10,423 bases of DNA, from assembly GCA_004357435.1 (NCBI GenBank), contig SMVS01000074.1:1-10423 (forward strand). Direction: 5' to 3'. Both the position numbers and the translations under genes were made by a program. The notes below the pieces were generated by a model. That model had not been told where the DNA came from. It made no database searches and worked only from the letters and a program-made list of their open reading frames with translations. Positions 1 through 7,299 of the stretch are shown here, in pieces; position 1 is the stretch's first letter; each line of letters opens with the position of its first letter. The DNA comes from Nitrospina sp. Lineage in GTDB: Bacteria; Nitrospinota; Nitrospinia; Nitrospinales; Nitrospinaceae.

Positions 1-29
1 TCCTGTTCAGCTTAGGATGAGGAAAGCTA

Positions 30-359
30 TCAGATCGAGTGTTTATTTTTTTCAGCGGAACTTTGCTTGATTTTTAAACTGGTGGACCGTTCTTTATGTT
101 TTTTCAGTTGTTTTTCCGTTTTTTCAACTGCCTGGTCCATGGCGGCATAAAGATCTTCTGTCTCGGCCTCGCTGTGAACGGTGAACCCTTTGTCTTTGAC
201 CGTAACTTCCGCGAAGTGCCGATGTTTTTCCACTGTCAAAGCGACGTGGACATCGGCAGATTTGGTCATGGTTTTTAGCGTTTTCTCAATTTTGTTGTTC
301 AAGTGATCTTCAATGCCTTGTGTGATTTTCAGTTTCCTGCCCGTTACTGTTAATTTCAT
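30..359 (-). CDS. hpf: Ribosome hibernation promoting factor, short form (HPF/YhbH family)
   Basis: The 109-residue product matches the S30AE/sigma-54 modulation family. It starts with the typical MKLTVTGRKLKIT strand, has IEDHLNNKIEKTLK as first helix, then EVTVKDKGFTVHSEAETEDLYAAMDQAVEKTEKQLKKHK split over the later strands and second helix. Members bind the 30S decoding region and, in short form, promote formation of inactive 100S ribosomes in stationary phase. The length fits the short form; the C-terminal dimerisation domain of long HPF is absent, and the tail is simply Lys/Ser-rich. AGGAAG lies 7 nt upstream of the ATG. The gene follows rpoN by 86 nt in the same direction, the usual position for this gene. 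A GGA-rich AACAGGA lies at window positions 1-7 on the same strand and could be the ribosome binding site of a further gene outside the window. Confidence 0.93.
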   Translation of the reverse strand: MKLTVTGRKLKITQGIEDHLNNKIEKTLKTMTKSADVHVALTVEKHRHFAEVTVKDKGFTVHSEAETEDLYAAMDQAVEKTEKQLKKHKERSTSLKIKQSSAEKNKHSI

Positions 360-445
360 GACTCGACTTCCTAAGAGGTATAAATATAGATTGGGGTTTA
401 AGAGTAGCTTGGCCGATTGAAAATATCAAGTGGCTTACGGTGGGT

Positions 446-1879
446 TCAATAGATTTTTTTGCGTTTGCTGGCGGGTGAAATATTTAACTCCTTACGGTAC
501 TTGGTCACTGTTCTGCGGGCAATTTTGGCGTCTTTGCGCATCAGAATTTCAACAATTTCATCATCGGTATTGGGTTTCTTGGGGTTTTCCGAGGCGATGA
601 TTTCCTTGATCATATCCTTGACCCGGACCGAGGAAAGATCGTTGCTTCCCAAGTACGATTTGATCCCGCTGTGGAAAAAAAACTTAAGTTCAAATATACC
701 CTGGGGAGTGTCTATGTATTTATTAGTGGTGATTCGGCTTACCGTGGATTCGTGCATTTCGATGTCCAAAGCCACATCTTTCAGCACCATAGGTTTCAAA
801 TGGGTCAATCCATGGTCCAAAAATTCTGTCTGCATTTTTACAATGCTGTGGCCCACCTTGTAAATGGTCTGACGCCTTTGGTCGATGCTTTTGATGAGCC
901 ACAGGGCAGAACGATGCTTGGTTTCTAAATATTCCTTGGTTTTGGCTTCTTCCGCCGTTTTTAAAAGGTTTTGGTAAAATGGGTTGATTTGGATTTTTGG
1001 CACGCCCTCATCATTGAGAGCTACGTCATAGCCTTCCTTGGTCTTAATCACGACGAGGTCCGGGAGGACGTAGTCGACGCCTTCCGAACTGAATCTCAAC
1101 CCGGGTTTGGGATCAAAGGTCTTAATATCATTTACAGCATCGATGATTTTCTGGACAGTAGTTTTTTGTTCGTTGGCAATTTTTTGATAATTTTTCTCGT
1201 CCAGTTTTTCCAAATGTTTTTCAATCAATGCTTCTATGAGGGGAGAGGGCTCTGATCGGGATTTTGCCTGGATCATCAGGCATTCTTTGAGAGTTCTGGC
1301 GGCGACCCCGATGGGTTCGAAAGTCTGAATCACCTTGAGGACACGGAGCACATCTTCATCGGTAGCGTTGCTGGCCTCGGCGATTTCATTGATTTCTGAA
1401 ATACAATAACCATCATTTTGAATATTACCGATGATGCAGGCCCCGATAAACTTGTCTTCATCCGTGTCGACGCTCAGGCCCAATTGCCACATCAGGTGGT
1501 CCGCCAAGGTGGCTTCCTTCTTGAACGTAGCTTCAATCCCGGGTCTTTCGGTGTAATTGCCGGCGGACATGCCGCGATCAATGTTGTCCTGAAAGTAATT
1601 GTCCCAATCCATTTCCTGCTCGACCGGACTTTCGGCCTTTACCGAGCCGGGCTCCACCTCGGTGTTGCCCATATTATCCGCTACCTTGGATTCTTCTTCA
1701 TTCTCCTCCAGATCCTCTTCAAGGATTTCTTCCAGAACGGGATTTTCCATTATCTCCTGGCGAACCAGTTGGGCTAATTCCAAACGCGCCATGGGCAGAA
1801 GCTTGATGGCCTGTTGAAGCATGGGGGTCATCACCAACTTCTGGGTCAGCTTTAAACTTAATTTCATTTCCATGCCCAT
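446..1879 (-). CDS. rpoN: RNA polymerase sigma-54 factor
   Basis: The 477-residue product has the full sigma-54 layout. Region I (about residues 6-50) is Gln/Leu-rich, with LKLTQKLVMTPMLQQAIKLL for activator response. An acidic stretch (51-62, mostly E/D) and a low-complexity linker form region II. The core-binding domain covers about 120-310. The helix-turn-helix lies near 365-390 (LKDVALDIEMHESTVSR), followed by the conserved KYIDTPQGIFELKFFF. The RpoN box ARRTVTKYR at 454-462 recognises the -24 element. It directs core polymerase to -24/-12 promoters that need AAA+ activators. AGGAG stands 10 nt before the ATG at 1879 and overlaps the lptB stop codon, so the first Met is preferred over Met3 or Met5. 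Only 13 nt separate it from lptB, implying one transcript. No disrupted domain is seen. Confidence 0.98.
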   Translation of the reverse strand: MGMEMKLSLKLTQKLVMTPMLQQAIKLLPMARLELAQLVRQEIMENPVLEEILEEDLEENEEESKVADNMGNTEVEPGSVKAESPVEQEMDWDNYFQDNIDRGMSAGNYTERPGIEATFKKEATLADHLMWQLGLSVDTDEDKFIGACIIGNIQNDGYCISEINEIAEASNATDEDVLRVLKVIQTFEPIGVAARTLKECLMIQAKSRSEPSPLIEALIEKHLEKLDEKNYQKIANEQKTTVQKIIDAVNDIKTFDPKPGLRFSSEGVDYVLPDLVVIKTKEGYDVALNDEGVPKIQINPFYQNLLKTAEEAKTKEYLETKHRSALWLIKSIDQRRQTIYKVGHSIVKMQTEFLDHGLTHLKPMVLKDVALDIEMHESTVSRITTNKYIDTPQGIFELKFFFHSGIKSYLGSNDLSSVRVKDMIKEIIASENPKKPNTDDEIVEILMRKDAKIARRTVTKYRKELNISPASKRKKIY

Positions 1880-1892
1880 GCCGCTGTAACTC

Positions 1893-2687
1893 CTAAAAGG
1901 TAAACTGGTCTCCCAGGTAAATCTTTTTCACGCGCTCATTTTGGGCTACCTCCCGCGGTAACCCGGACGCAATAATTTTTCCCTCGCTGATGATATAGGC
2001 GCGATCCGTGATGATTAAGGTTTCCCTTACATTGTGATCCGTGATTAAAACCCCGATCCCTCGTTTTTTGAGGTTGTGGATGATGGACTGAATATCGGCG
2101 ACCGCAATAGGATCGATGCCGGCAAATGGCTCATCCAGCAGTATGAAAGAGGGAGAGGTGGCCAATGCCCGGCTGATTTCCACTCGCCGTCGTTCTCCTC
2201 CCGACAACGTGTAAGCCTTAGCATTCTTTATATGGGCGATGTTGAACTCCCTGAGCAGAGCTTGGGTTCGCCCCATTCGCTCTGCGAGGGTCAAGTTCTG
2301 GCCTTCGAGCACCGCCAGGATGTTTTCTTCTACAGTCAGCTTTCGGAAAACGGAGGGCTCTTGCGGCAGGTAACTGATTCCCCGCTGAGCCCGCATATAC
2401 ATGGGGTATTGGGTCAGTTCAGTGCCATTCAGCACCACCTGACCGCGGTCCGGTCGAATCAGGCCCACCACCATATAAAATGTGGTGGTTTTGCCGGCCC
2501 CATTGGGTCCCAACAATCCGACGATCTCACCCTTGCGAACCTGAATGCTGACCTCATCAACAACTTTCCGCTTCTGGAAAGATTTTTCGAGGCGAACAGC
2601 CTTAAGGGTGGGGATCTTATGGGAGATTGGCGGCCGTCTTTCTTTTAACCGAAGGGCCTGATTTTCTTCTTTTACCTGGTTCTTCAT
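1893..2687 (-). CDS. lptB: LPS export ABC transporter ATP-binding protein LptB
   Basis: The 264-residue product is the cytoplasmic ATPase of the LptB2FGC complex that extracts LPS from the inner membrane and pushes it along the Lpt bridge. Walker A GPNGAGKT is at 60-67, Q-loop YLPQE at 106-110, signature LSGGE at 161-165, Walker B FILLDEP at 181-187 and the switch His at 218. LptB-specific features such as RRRVEISRALA and FAGIDPIAV are present. The ABC domain proper begins near residue 28 (LKAVRLEKSF), so there is an extra charged N-terminus of about 27 residues encoded inside the end of lptA. I found no ATG, GTG or TTG between codon 1 and the ABC core, so the ATG at 2687 and its 71-nt overlap seem genuine. 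No clear Shine-Dalgarno precedes it, which suggests translational coupling to lptA. Confidence 0.96.
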   Translation of the reverse strand: MKNQVKEENQALRLKERRPPISHKIPTLKAVRLEKSFQKRKVVDEVSIQVRKGEIVGLLGPNGAGKTTTFYMVVGLIRPDRGQVVLNGTELTQYPMYMRAQRGISYLPQEPSVFRKLTVEENILAVLEGQNLTLAERMGRTQALLREFNIAHIKNAKAYTLSGGERRRVEISRALATSPSFILLDEPFAGIDPIAVADIQSIIHNLKKRGIGVLITDHNVRETLIITDRAYIISEGKIIASGLPREVAQNERVKKIYLGDQFTF

Positions 2688-3225
2688 TTTTTGGATACAT
2701 TTTAAAGATCACGCGGTCGTTCACCACAAATCGGTCCCGTTCTAAAAAGAAAATCATCTCCCGGCCTTCAATATTGGTTTTGCCATCCCAGGCTACGGCT
2801 TTTGGGGTTCCCGTCAGGATGATTTTTTGTTGCCTGTCAAAATAGATGGCCTTATCGCCCCTGGCCCGGCGGTCGCCTTTTTTGATGCGAACATTGCCCA
2901 GCGCTACAATTTTTTCCAGTTCCTGATCGCCCATAATGTTGTTATTCGCAGAAGCATTTACTCCTTCAGGAGCGAACGTATAAATCTCCAGAACGTCGGA
3001 TTTAATTTCCAAATCCCCCCATTGACTCTTGACGTTCCCGGAAAAAATAATTTTCCGATTCTGATTTTCCGAGCGCATTCTATCGGAGGTGATTTCAAGG
3101 GGACTTTTATTTTCCCCGATAGTTTGTTTTTCAGCGAGGGGCAGGGCCAACGCGGGCGATGGCATTGATCCCCCTGAGATGGCCAAAGCGAGAAAACAAA
3201 TGATTGTGCGATAAAGATTACTCAC
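2617..3225 (-). CDS. lptA: LPS transport periplasmic protein LptA (OstA-like)
   Basis: This is the periplasmic bridge protein that carries LPS between LptC and LptD. I place the start at GTG 3225, giving 202 residues. GGAG lies 7 nt upstream, the codon overlaps the lptC stop by 8 nt, and the product then opens with a normal Sec signal peptide (VSNLYRTIICFLALAISGG, cleavage probably after ALA near residue 27). An in-frame ATG at 3327 would add 34 polar residues before the signal peptide and overlap lptC by 110 nt, so I reject it. The OstA/LptA fold follows: PLEITSDRMRSENQNRKIIF, GNVKSQWGDLEIKSDVLEIY, IVALGNVRIKKGDRRARGDKA and IILTGTPKAVAWDGKTNIEG. After VIFKMYP the C-terminus ends in a basic tail (KRRKSGPSVKRK), which is encoded by DNA shared with lptB. 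Confidence 0.9.
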   Translation of the reverse strand: MSNLYRTIICFLALAISGGSMPSPALALPLAEKQTIGENKSPLEITSDRMRSENQNRKIIFSGNVKSQWGDLEIKSDVLEIYTFAPEGVNASANNNIMGDQELEKIVALGNVRIKKGDRRARGDKAIYFDRQQKIILTGTPKAVAWDGKTNIEGREMIFFLERDRFVVNDRVIFKMYPKNEEPGKRRKSGPSVKRKTAANLP

Positions 3226-3661
3226 CAATGGGCTCCGGGTTGATTTGAGATGGGCTTTTGGGACTTCGGGAGCGGTGAAATAGTTGATCGGCGTCTGCGA
3301 TGAATTTGACATGGCCTGCCAGCTCAATTTCCTTGGTTACAGTGTTCATGACCCCGCTATCGGCAAAAATCTGGGATTTGCTGTTCGCGTTGTGATTTAA
3401 AGTGACGGCCACCCGGGTAAGGGTGATGCGGCCTTTATCGTAATCAATTTGGGCGTTATCAGCTCTTAATTCCCAATGCTTATTACCTAAAACCTCATGT
3501 AAAACATTAAAGTTTTTGATCTTGATGTCAATGCTGTCGCCATCCAGATTAATGGAGGTGGGAATTGAAAATATTTTCGGCGGGTAGTAGATGCTGACTC
3601 CAAAGGCCACTATCAAACCACAGGCAAGGATAAGAAGTAATTTCCTGATTTTATTGTTCAT
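3218..3661 (-). CDS. lptC: LPS export protein LptC (short)
   Basis: LptC is the single-pass inner-membrane protein that links the LptBFG transporter to LptA. The 147-residue product has one N-terminal membrane segment (about residues 7-25, KLLLILACGLIVAFGVSIYY). A periplasmic beta-rich domain follows: IDIKIKNFNVLHEVLGNKHWELRADNA, then IDYDKGRITLTRVAVTL, SQIFADSGVMNTVTKEIELAG and HVKF. This strand pattern, and its place directly before lptA, identify it; sequence similarity alone is modest. Family members are usually nearer 190 residues. Here the last strands seem to be missing, and the end (HRSRSPKSPSQINPEPIGE) looks unstructured. I checked the other two frames over the end and saw no LptC-like continuation, so a simple frameshift is not indicated. 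The start lies inside a 20-bp tandem repeat that also supplies an upstream ATG. Confidence 0.8.
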   Translation of the reverse strand: MNNKIRKLLLILACGLIVAFGVSIYYPPKIFSIPTSINLDGDSIDIKIKNFNVLHEVLGNKHWELRADNAQIDYDKGRITLTRVAVTLNHNANSKSQIFADSGVMNTVTKEIELAGHVKFIADADQLFHRSRSPKSPSQINPEPIGE

Positions 3662-3700
3662 AACCTGATTTTATTGTTCATAACCTGATTTTATTGGTTA
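3641..3700 (-). repeat. Three tandem 20-bp copies spanning the lptC start
   Basis: Read on the minus strand, the unit is ATGAACAATAAAATCAGGTT. The middle copy (3661-3680 by forward blocks) is exact; the copy within lptC differs at two positions and the most upstream copy differs at two or three. The unit includes the first six lptC codons, so the start codon is duplicated 20 nt upstream. Because 20 is not a multiple of three, the upstream copy opens a different frame. Confidence 0.95.
3658..3681 (-). CDS. Possible 7-codon leader mini-ORF overlapping the lptC start
   Basis: The upstream repeat copy gives an ORF MNNKIRL that ends in TGA. The TGA overlaps the lptC ATG as ATGA, the arrangement usually seen in translationally coupled genes. 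Each copy carries AGG only 2 nt before its ATG, a spacing that is short for a ribosome binding site, and no better site is visible. Whether the mini-ORF is translated cannot be told from sequence; it may only be a by-product of the duplication. Confidence 0.3.
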   Translation of the reverse strand: MNNKIRL

Positions 3701-3744
3701 CATGCAAATGGCATACCCAGCAATTATCTTGCCATAGAGACTTT

Positions 3745-4227
3745 TTATTGTAAAGTAAAAATGGGGTGATCGGAAGTTCCTTGGTTTTTTAGGCTGATTT
3801 CTATTTCCCGGCTCTCGGCTTTGCTGAATTCCAGGCTAATTTCAATGCGTGGCTGATGATTCTCAATGAGGGAGTCTTTTTGATTGTCCGGAAAAAGCTT
3901 TTCTGCCCATTCCACAATGCTGATGCCCTCGCCGAATAAAATCTCCTCCAGCCCCAGGTTTTCCAACTGGGAAGCCGATTCGATGCGATAGAGGTCGATG
4001 TGAAAGATCGGTATTCGGCCCCGGTATTCGTTGATCAAGGTGAAAGACGGGCTTCGCACGTATTCATTTTCAGCCACTCCCAGGCCACGGGCGATGCCTT
4101 GGGTCAAAGTGGTTTTTCCCGACCCCAAATCTCCGAATAAGAGAACCAGATCGCCCGCTTGCAGGTTTTCGCCAATTTTCACCCCTAATCGAATGGTTTC
4201 TTCAGGCGTGTGAGTGGAAAATTTCAT
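3745..4227 (-). CDS. tsaE: tRNA t6A biosynthesis ATPase TsaE
   Basis: The 160-residue product matches the TsaE/YjeE family. It has the P-loop GDLGSGKTT at 32-40, the switch stretch VRSPSFTLINEY at 57-68, HIDLYR at 76-81 and VEWAEK at 105-110. TsaE works with TsaB and TsaD to add threonylcarbamoyl to A37 of ANN-decoding tRNAs in the cytoplasm. Length is normal for the family. The ATG lies 2 nt after the nnr stop, so the two are very probably cotranscribed; the neighbouring nnr and tsaE genes are a common bacterial pairing. Only a weak AGG is seen in the end of nnr, at a rather large distance. Downstream, 83 nt separate it from lptC, including the tandem repeat. Confidence 0.95.
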   Translation of the reverse strand: MKFSTHTPEETIRLGVKIGENLQAGDLVLLFGDLGSGKTTLTQGIARGLGVAENEYVRSPSFTLINEYRGRIPIFHIDLYRIESASQLENLGLEEILFGEGISIVEWAEKLFPDNQKDSLIENHQPRIEISLEFSKAESREIEISLKNQGTSDHPIFTLQ

Positions 4228-4229
4228 AG

Positions 4230-5780
4230 TCAGTTGATAACCTGCTGGATGCTTTTTGCAAGATTCGCTACTAAATCGCTACTGGTCAATGAGGCTTCTC
4301 CGTATTGTGCGGCGTACAGGTCGCCTGCCAGGCCATGGAGGTAGGCTCCTGTTGCGGCGGCGGGTATGGCCTCCAATCCCTGGGAGAGCAGGCCGGCGAT
4401 GATTCCCGTTAAAACGTCCCCGGAGCCTGCTGTGGCCATCCCTGGATTCCCCGTGGGATTGATCCAGACATTGCCATCTGGATGAGCGATCAGGGTGTGG
4501 GCGCCTTTCAACAATAGAATGACTGAATGGGTTTGGGCAAAATCGGCCGCGGCTTCCAGGCGGTGCTCGAGGATTTCTTTGACGGGTGAGCCTGAAAGCC
4601 GGGACAACTCCTTGGGATGCGGGGTGAGGATGATCGGACCCTGCAATTCAGATAAAATTGTTGTTTCCTGGGCAAGGCAGTTCAGGCCATCGGCATCGAT
4701 CACCATGGGACACTCGACTTGGGGCAAATAATGGCGCAGGAGGTCGATGGTGGCGGCCTCGGTAGACAGCCCTGGACCGATAGCCAGGGAGCTCTTTCCC
4801 TGGGTGTGTTCAATCAGCGTATCCAAAGCTTGCAGAGAAAGATTGCCGCTCTTGGTCTCGGCCAGGGGCACGGACATGGCCTCCAGAGGATTGAACTCCA
4901 GGGAGTGATGGCAGGATTCCGGAACTGCCAGAGTGACCAGTCCGGCTCCCGCCTTCAACGCGGCGAGAGCGGCCAGCCCCGCCGCGCCGCCTTTACCTCT
5001 GGAACCGCCCACCACCAAGGTGTGGCCGTAATCGCCTTTATGCGTGTTGGCCGCTCTTTTGGGAAGCCAGGCCTGGATGTCGGGTTCTTCCAGCAATTTG
5101 ATTTTAATTTTTTGGGATGCCACTGCCTGGGAGGGAATGCTGATATCCAAAACCGCCACCTCCCCCATAGCCCCGGCCGCTGGATACAATAGATGGCTCC
5201 GTTTCATCAGACCCAGGGCGGCGGTCAAATGGGCCTGAACGTGAGGTCCCATCAATTGCCCGGAATCAGAAGGGATGCCGGATGGAATATCCACGGACAC
5301 CACAAATTTGCCGGCAGAGTTGATTTTCTTGATCACCTTCTGATAAAGACCACCAGCGGGTTTGGTCAGGCCGGTTCCAAAAATAGCGTCGACGATAACG
5401 TGGCAATGGCGTAGCGAATGATTGTTTGAATTGAGATTGCTCTCAGATACTTCATGGAGTGGAAGCTTCATTTTGAAAGCGATATCCGCGTGGGTGCGGG
5501 CATCGGATTTCAGTTGGGAGCGCTTTCCTAAAAGGAGGATTTCGACTTTGACACCAGCATTATGCAAGTGACGGGCAATGACAAAGCCATCGCCGCCATT
5601 GTTGCCTCTGCCGGCAATGACCATGACTTTTTTTGTATTCAGGGCAGTAATTTTGCGGTGCATCAGGGAGGCCACTCCGATGCCGGCATTTTCCATCAGC
5701 ACCAGCCCGGGGATCCGGTATTTTTTAATAGCGGACTGGTCGATGTCCTGCATTTCGCTGGCGGTAACTATTTTCAGCAA
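4230..5780 (-). CDS. nnr: Bifunctional NAD(P)HX epimerase / ADP-dependent NAD(P)H-hydrate dehydratase
   Basis: The 516-residue product is a fusion of the two NAD(P)H-repair enzymes. The N-terminal epimerase (YjeF_N, about 1-220) shows GRGNNGGDG at 57-65, DAIFGTGL at 131-138 and VDIPSG at 163-168. The C-terminal ribokinase-like dehydratase (about 230-510) shows KGDYG at 248-252, TPHPKE at 386-391, LLKGAHT at 423-429 and NPTGNPGMATAGSGD at 441-455, ending in the catalytic Asp. The usual second Gly of ATGGSGD is Ala here, a mild change. Together they convert both epimers of hydrated NAD(P)H back to NAD(P)H. The start is TTG at 5780, with GGGAG 7 nt upstream; the first ATG is codon 10 and would cut into the domain. 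It is the first of the closely spaced minus-strand genes. I found no convincing promoter in the 78 nt before it. Confidence 0.95.
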   Translation of the reverse strand: MLKIVTASEMQDIDQSAIKKYRIPGLVLMENAGIGVASLMHRKITALNTKKVMVIAGRGNNGGDGFVIARHLHNAGVKVEILLLGKRSQLKSDARTHADIAFKMKLPLHEVSESNLNSNNHSLRHCHVIVDAIFGTGLTKPAGGLYQKVIKKINSAGKFVVSVDIPSGIPSDSGQLMGPHVQAHLTAALGLMKRSHLLYPAAGAMGEVAVLDISIPSQAVASQKIKIKLLEEPDIQAWLPKRAANTHKGDYGHTLVVGGSRGKGGAAGLAALAALKAGAGLVTLAVPESCHHSLEFNPLEAMSVPLAETKSGNLSLQALDTLIEHTQGKSSLAIGPGLSTEAATIDLLRHYLPQVECPMVIDADGLNCLAQETTILSELQGPIILTPHPKELSRLSGSPVKEILEHRLEAAADFAQTHSVILLLKGAHTLIAHPDGNVWINPTGNPGMATAGSGDVLTGIIAGLLSQGLEAIPAAATGAYLHGLAGDLYAAQYGEASLTSSDLVANLAKSIQQVIN

Positions 5781-5858
5781 TGATTGGCTCCCTCAGGCAA
5801 ATACGGGTTGGTACAATAGAAAATATCCCGATCACTAATGGTGAATAATGGGTCAGCT

Positions 5859-6467
5859 TTAAACGAAGACGGTGTACGGATAGTCCTTGGATTCCTTCAA
5901 TTGCATTTCCTCGGGACAGGGTTGGAGTCCGTTGATGACCCCGAATTGGCATGGGCAGGTGTAACCCAGCTGGATTTTTTGTTTGGCGGACAACCCATTG
6001 TAATTATCCTCCTCCAGAAGGAAAACAGTGTTGAAGAAATAATTTTTTACAAAGGAATCAAACTTCATCGCTTGCCCCTGGAGTTCAGGATAGGCCTTCC
6101 GTCTTTCATCTTGATTGTCATGGTTGTAATTGTAAGCGTTTCGGTTCAGCAGATCATACAAAAGGCAGAAGTGATAGGTGTTCATGTGATACCAATGGCT
6201 GGCGTCTTCCAATCCTTCCTGGAGAATGTGAACCATTTGTTTCAAAATATTGTAATTTGAAAAATAATGGGCTTTGGGGAAAAAACTTCGGATGTCCTCT
6301 GTCCAATATTCTTTAGGATGGCGTTCCACTATGGCAAAAAGCTCGGTCTCTTCATTTAGAGAGTTTTGGATGAATTTGTAGGGGGGCAATCCGGGAGGAT
6401 CTCCCGGAACCCACGCCGGAAATTTTAAATTGGCGTTTTCGTAGATGTCGGACTTAAAGGTCAGCAT
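5859..6467 (-). CDS. Uncharacterised protein, paralogue of the next gene upstream
   Basis: I do not recognise this family. The product is 202 residues from the ATG at 6467. A TTG at 6488 would add seven residues, but the alignment with the neighbouring paralogue (both open ML-FK--IY) favours the ATG. There is no signal peptide or membrane segment, so it is probably cytoplasmic. It is rich in aromatic residues (Tyr, Phe, Trp), and its strongest shared motif is WYHMNTYHFCLLYDLL at 92-107, with FFPKAHYF near 62-69 and NYFFNTVFL near 142-150. The end shares VIN---P--EEM-L with the paralogue. It lies 78 nt upstream of nnr in the same direction. No SD stands near the start. Neither motif nor context gives a function. 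Confidence 0.75.
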   Translation of the reverse strand: MLTFKSDIYENANLKFPAWVPGDPPGLPPYKFIQNSLNEETELFAIVERHPKEYWTEDIRSFFPKAHYFSNYNILKQMVHILQEGLEDASHWYHMNTYHFCLLYDLLNRNAYNYNHDNQDERRKAYPELQGQAMKFDSFVKNYFFNTVFLLEEDNYNGLSAKQKIQLGYTCPCQFGVINGLQPCPEEMQLKESKDYPYTVFV

Positions 6468-6584
6468 GGCGGGTGTGCCTGAGTGCAATAATCACTAAAC
6501 TACCACTGTAGAAGACCTCATTCAAGGAGGATTGCCGGGTTTTATGATTCCTGATGTTTGATGATTTCATAACTTAATGAGCGC

Positions 6585-7259
6585 TTACTTCAGGTAAGGA
6601 TCTTCCGGACAAGATTCCAGCGCCATTTCCTCTCCCGTGGGTTCCACCGCATTGATCACCTTGCCGAGCGTGGGGTCCTCAATGCTTGTGGCGGCAGGTG
6701 TTGGGAGAATCGCTCCAAAATAGGCGTGATCGAGTTTGCCCAACTGGCTTTTTTCCTGGGGCGTCATGCGGTTGAACCGTTCGACGGCGACCAGGAATGT
6801 GGTGCTGAAAAAGTACTCGTTCAGGAATTGATTGAAATCGATGGGTTGCGCCAGCATTTCCGGAAACATTTCCAGTCGCCGGTCGGTTTCACTGTAGCTG
6901 TATTCCTCAACACGATCGAGCAGGGAATCGTACAAGTAGCATAGATGGTAGTTGTTCATGGAAAACCAGCGGCCCCGGTCTGAAAAGCCTTCCAGCAGAT
7001 TCATGGATAGGGTGTCCAGATGAAACAGATTACCGAACCGCGTGGCGTGCGGAAAAAATATTTTTAATTGTTCCCAACCTTTCGCTGGATCGGTCTGATG
7101 AATTTCGTTGAATAATTTTCGGTCGCTCAACAAGGTAGAATGAATGAAATTGTATGCGATGGGTTTCGGATCTTCGTGGTCTCTTCCTGGGAGTCCAGCT
7201 TCAAGTTCGTCGCCGTTCTCCCAATCGACAAAGTAGATATTTTTTTTAAACACCAGCAT
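6585..7259 (-). CDS. Uncharacterised protein, paralogue of the downstream gene
   Basis: This 224-residue product of unknown function aligns along its whole length with the protein encoded at 5859-6467. Shared points, in order: ML-FK--IY at the start, Y-FI near 36-39, FFPHATRFGN at 68-77, LLEGFSDRGRWFSMNNYHLC at 88-107, LYDSLL at 109-114, R---FPE near 128-134, YFFSTTFL at 149-156, QEKSQLG at 168-174, and VINAVEPTGEEMALES at 201-216. Compared with the paralogue it has about 18 extra residues before VINAVEP, rich in Pro, Thr and Ala, and a longer, acidic segment after residue 10. No signal peptide or membrane helix is present. The ATG at 7259 follows an A-rich stretch without an obvious SD. The adjacent, same-strand pair suggests tandem duplication followed by strong divergence. 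Confidence 0.78.
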   Translation of the reverse strand: MLVFKKNIYFVDWENGDELEAGLPGRDHEDPKPIAYNFIHSTLLSDRKLFNEIHQTDPAKGWEQLKIFFPHATRFGNLFHLDTLSMNLLEGFSDRGRWFSMNNYHLCYLYDSLLDRVEEYSYSETDRRLEMFPEMLAQPIDFNQFLNEYFFSTTFLVAVERFNRMTPQEKSQLGKLDHAYFGAILPTPAATSIEDPTLGKVINAVEPTGEEMALESCPEDPYLK

Positions 7260-7299
7260 TTTTATTTTGGAATAATTGTTTAGAGCATGAAACAGGGTT

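Noticed and set aside
3226..3327. Upstream ATG start for lptA at 3327
   Set aside because: It would add 34 polar residues before the signal peptide and overlap lptC by 110 nt. GTG 3225 has GGAG at 7 nt and yields a normal signal peptide.
3700..3750. Minus-strand promoter between tsaE and lptC (TTTACA and GATAAT)
   Set aside because: The spacer is about 20 bp, too long for a convincing sigma-70 promoter; a separate lptC promoter remains possible but unsupported.
5725..5952. Minus-strand 75-codon ORF between nnr and the unknown gene
   Set aside because: It overlaps both better-supported genes in another frame and has no SD or domain-like pattern.
6468..6488. TTG start at 6488 for the 202-residue unknown protein
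   Set aside because: No SD precedes it, and the paralogue alignment begins at the ATG at 6467.
6522..6550. Plus-strand AAGGAGG followed by an ATG
   Set aside because: The spacing is too long and the frame stops after five codons, so it is a chance SD-like sequence.
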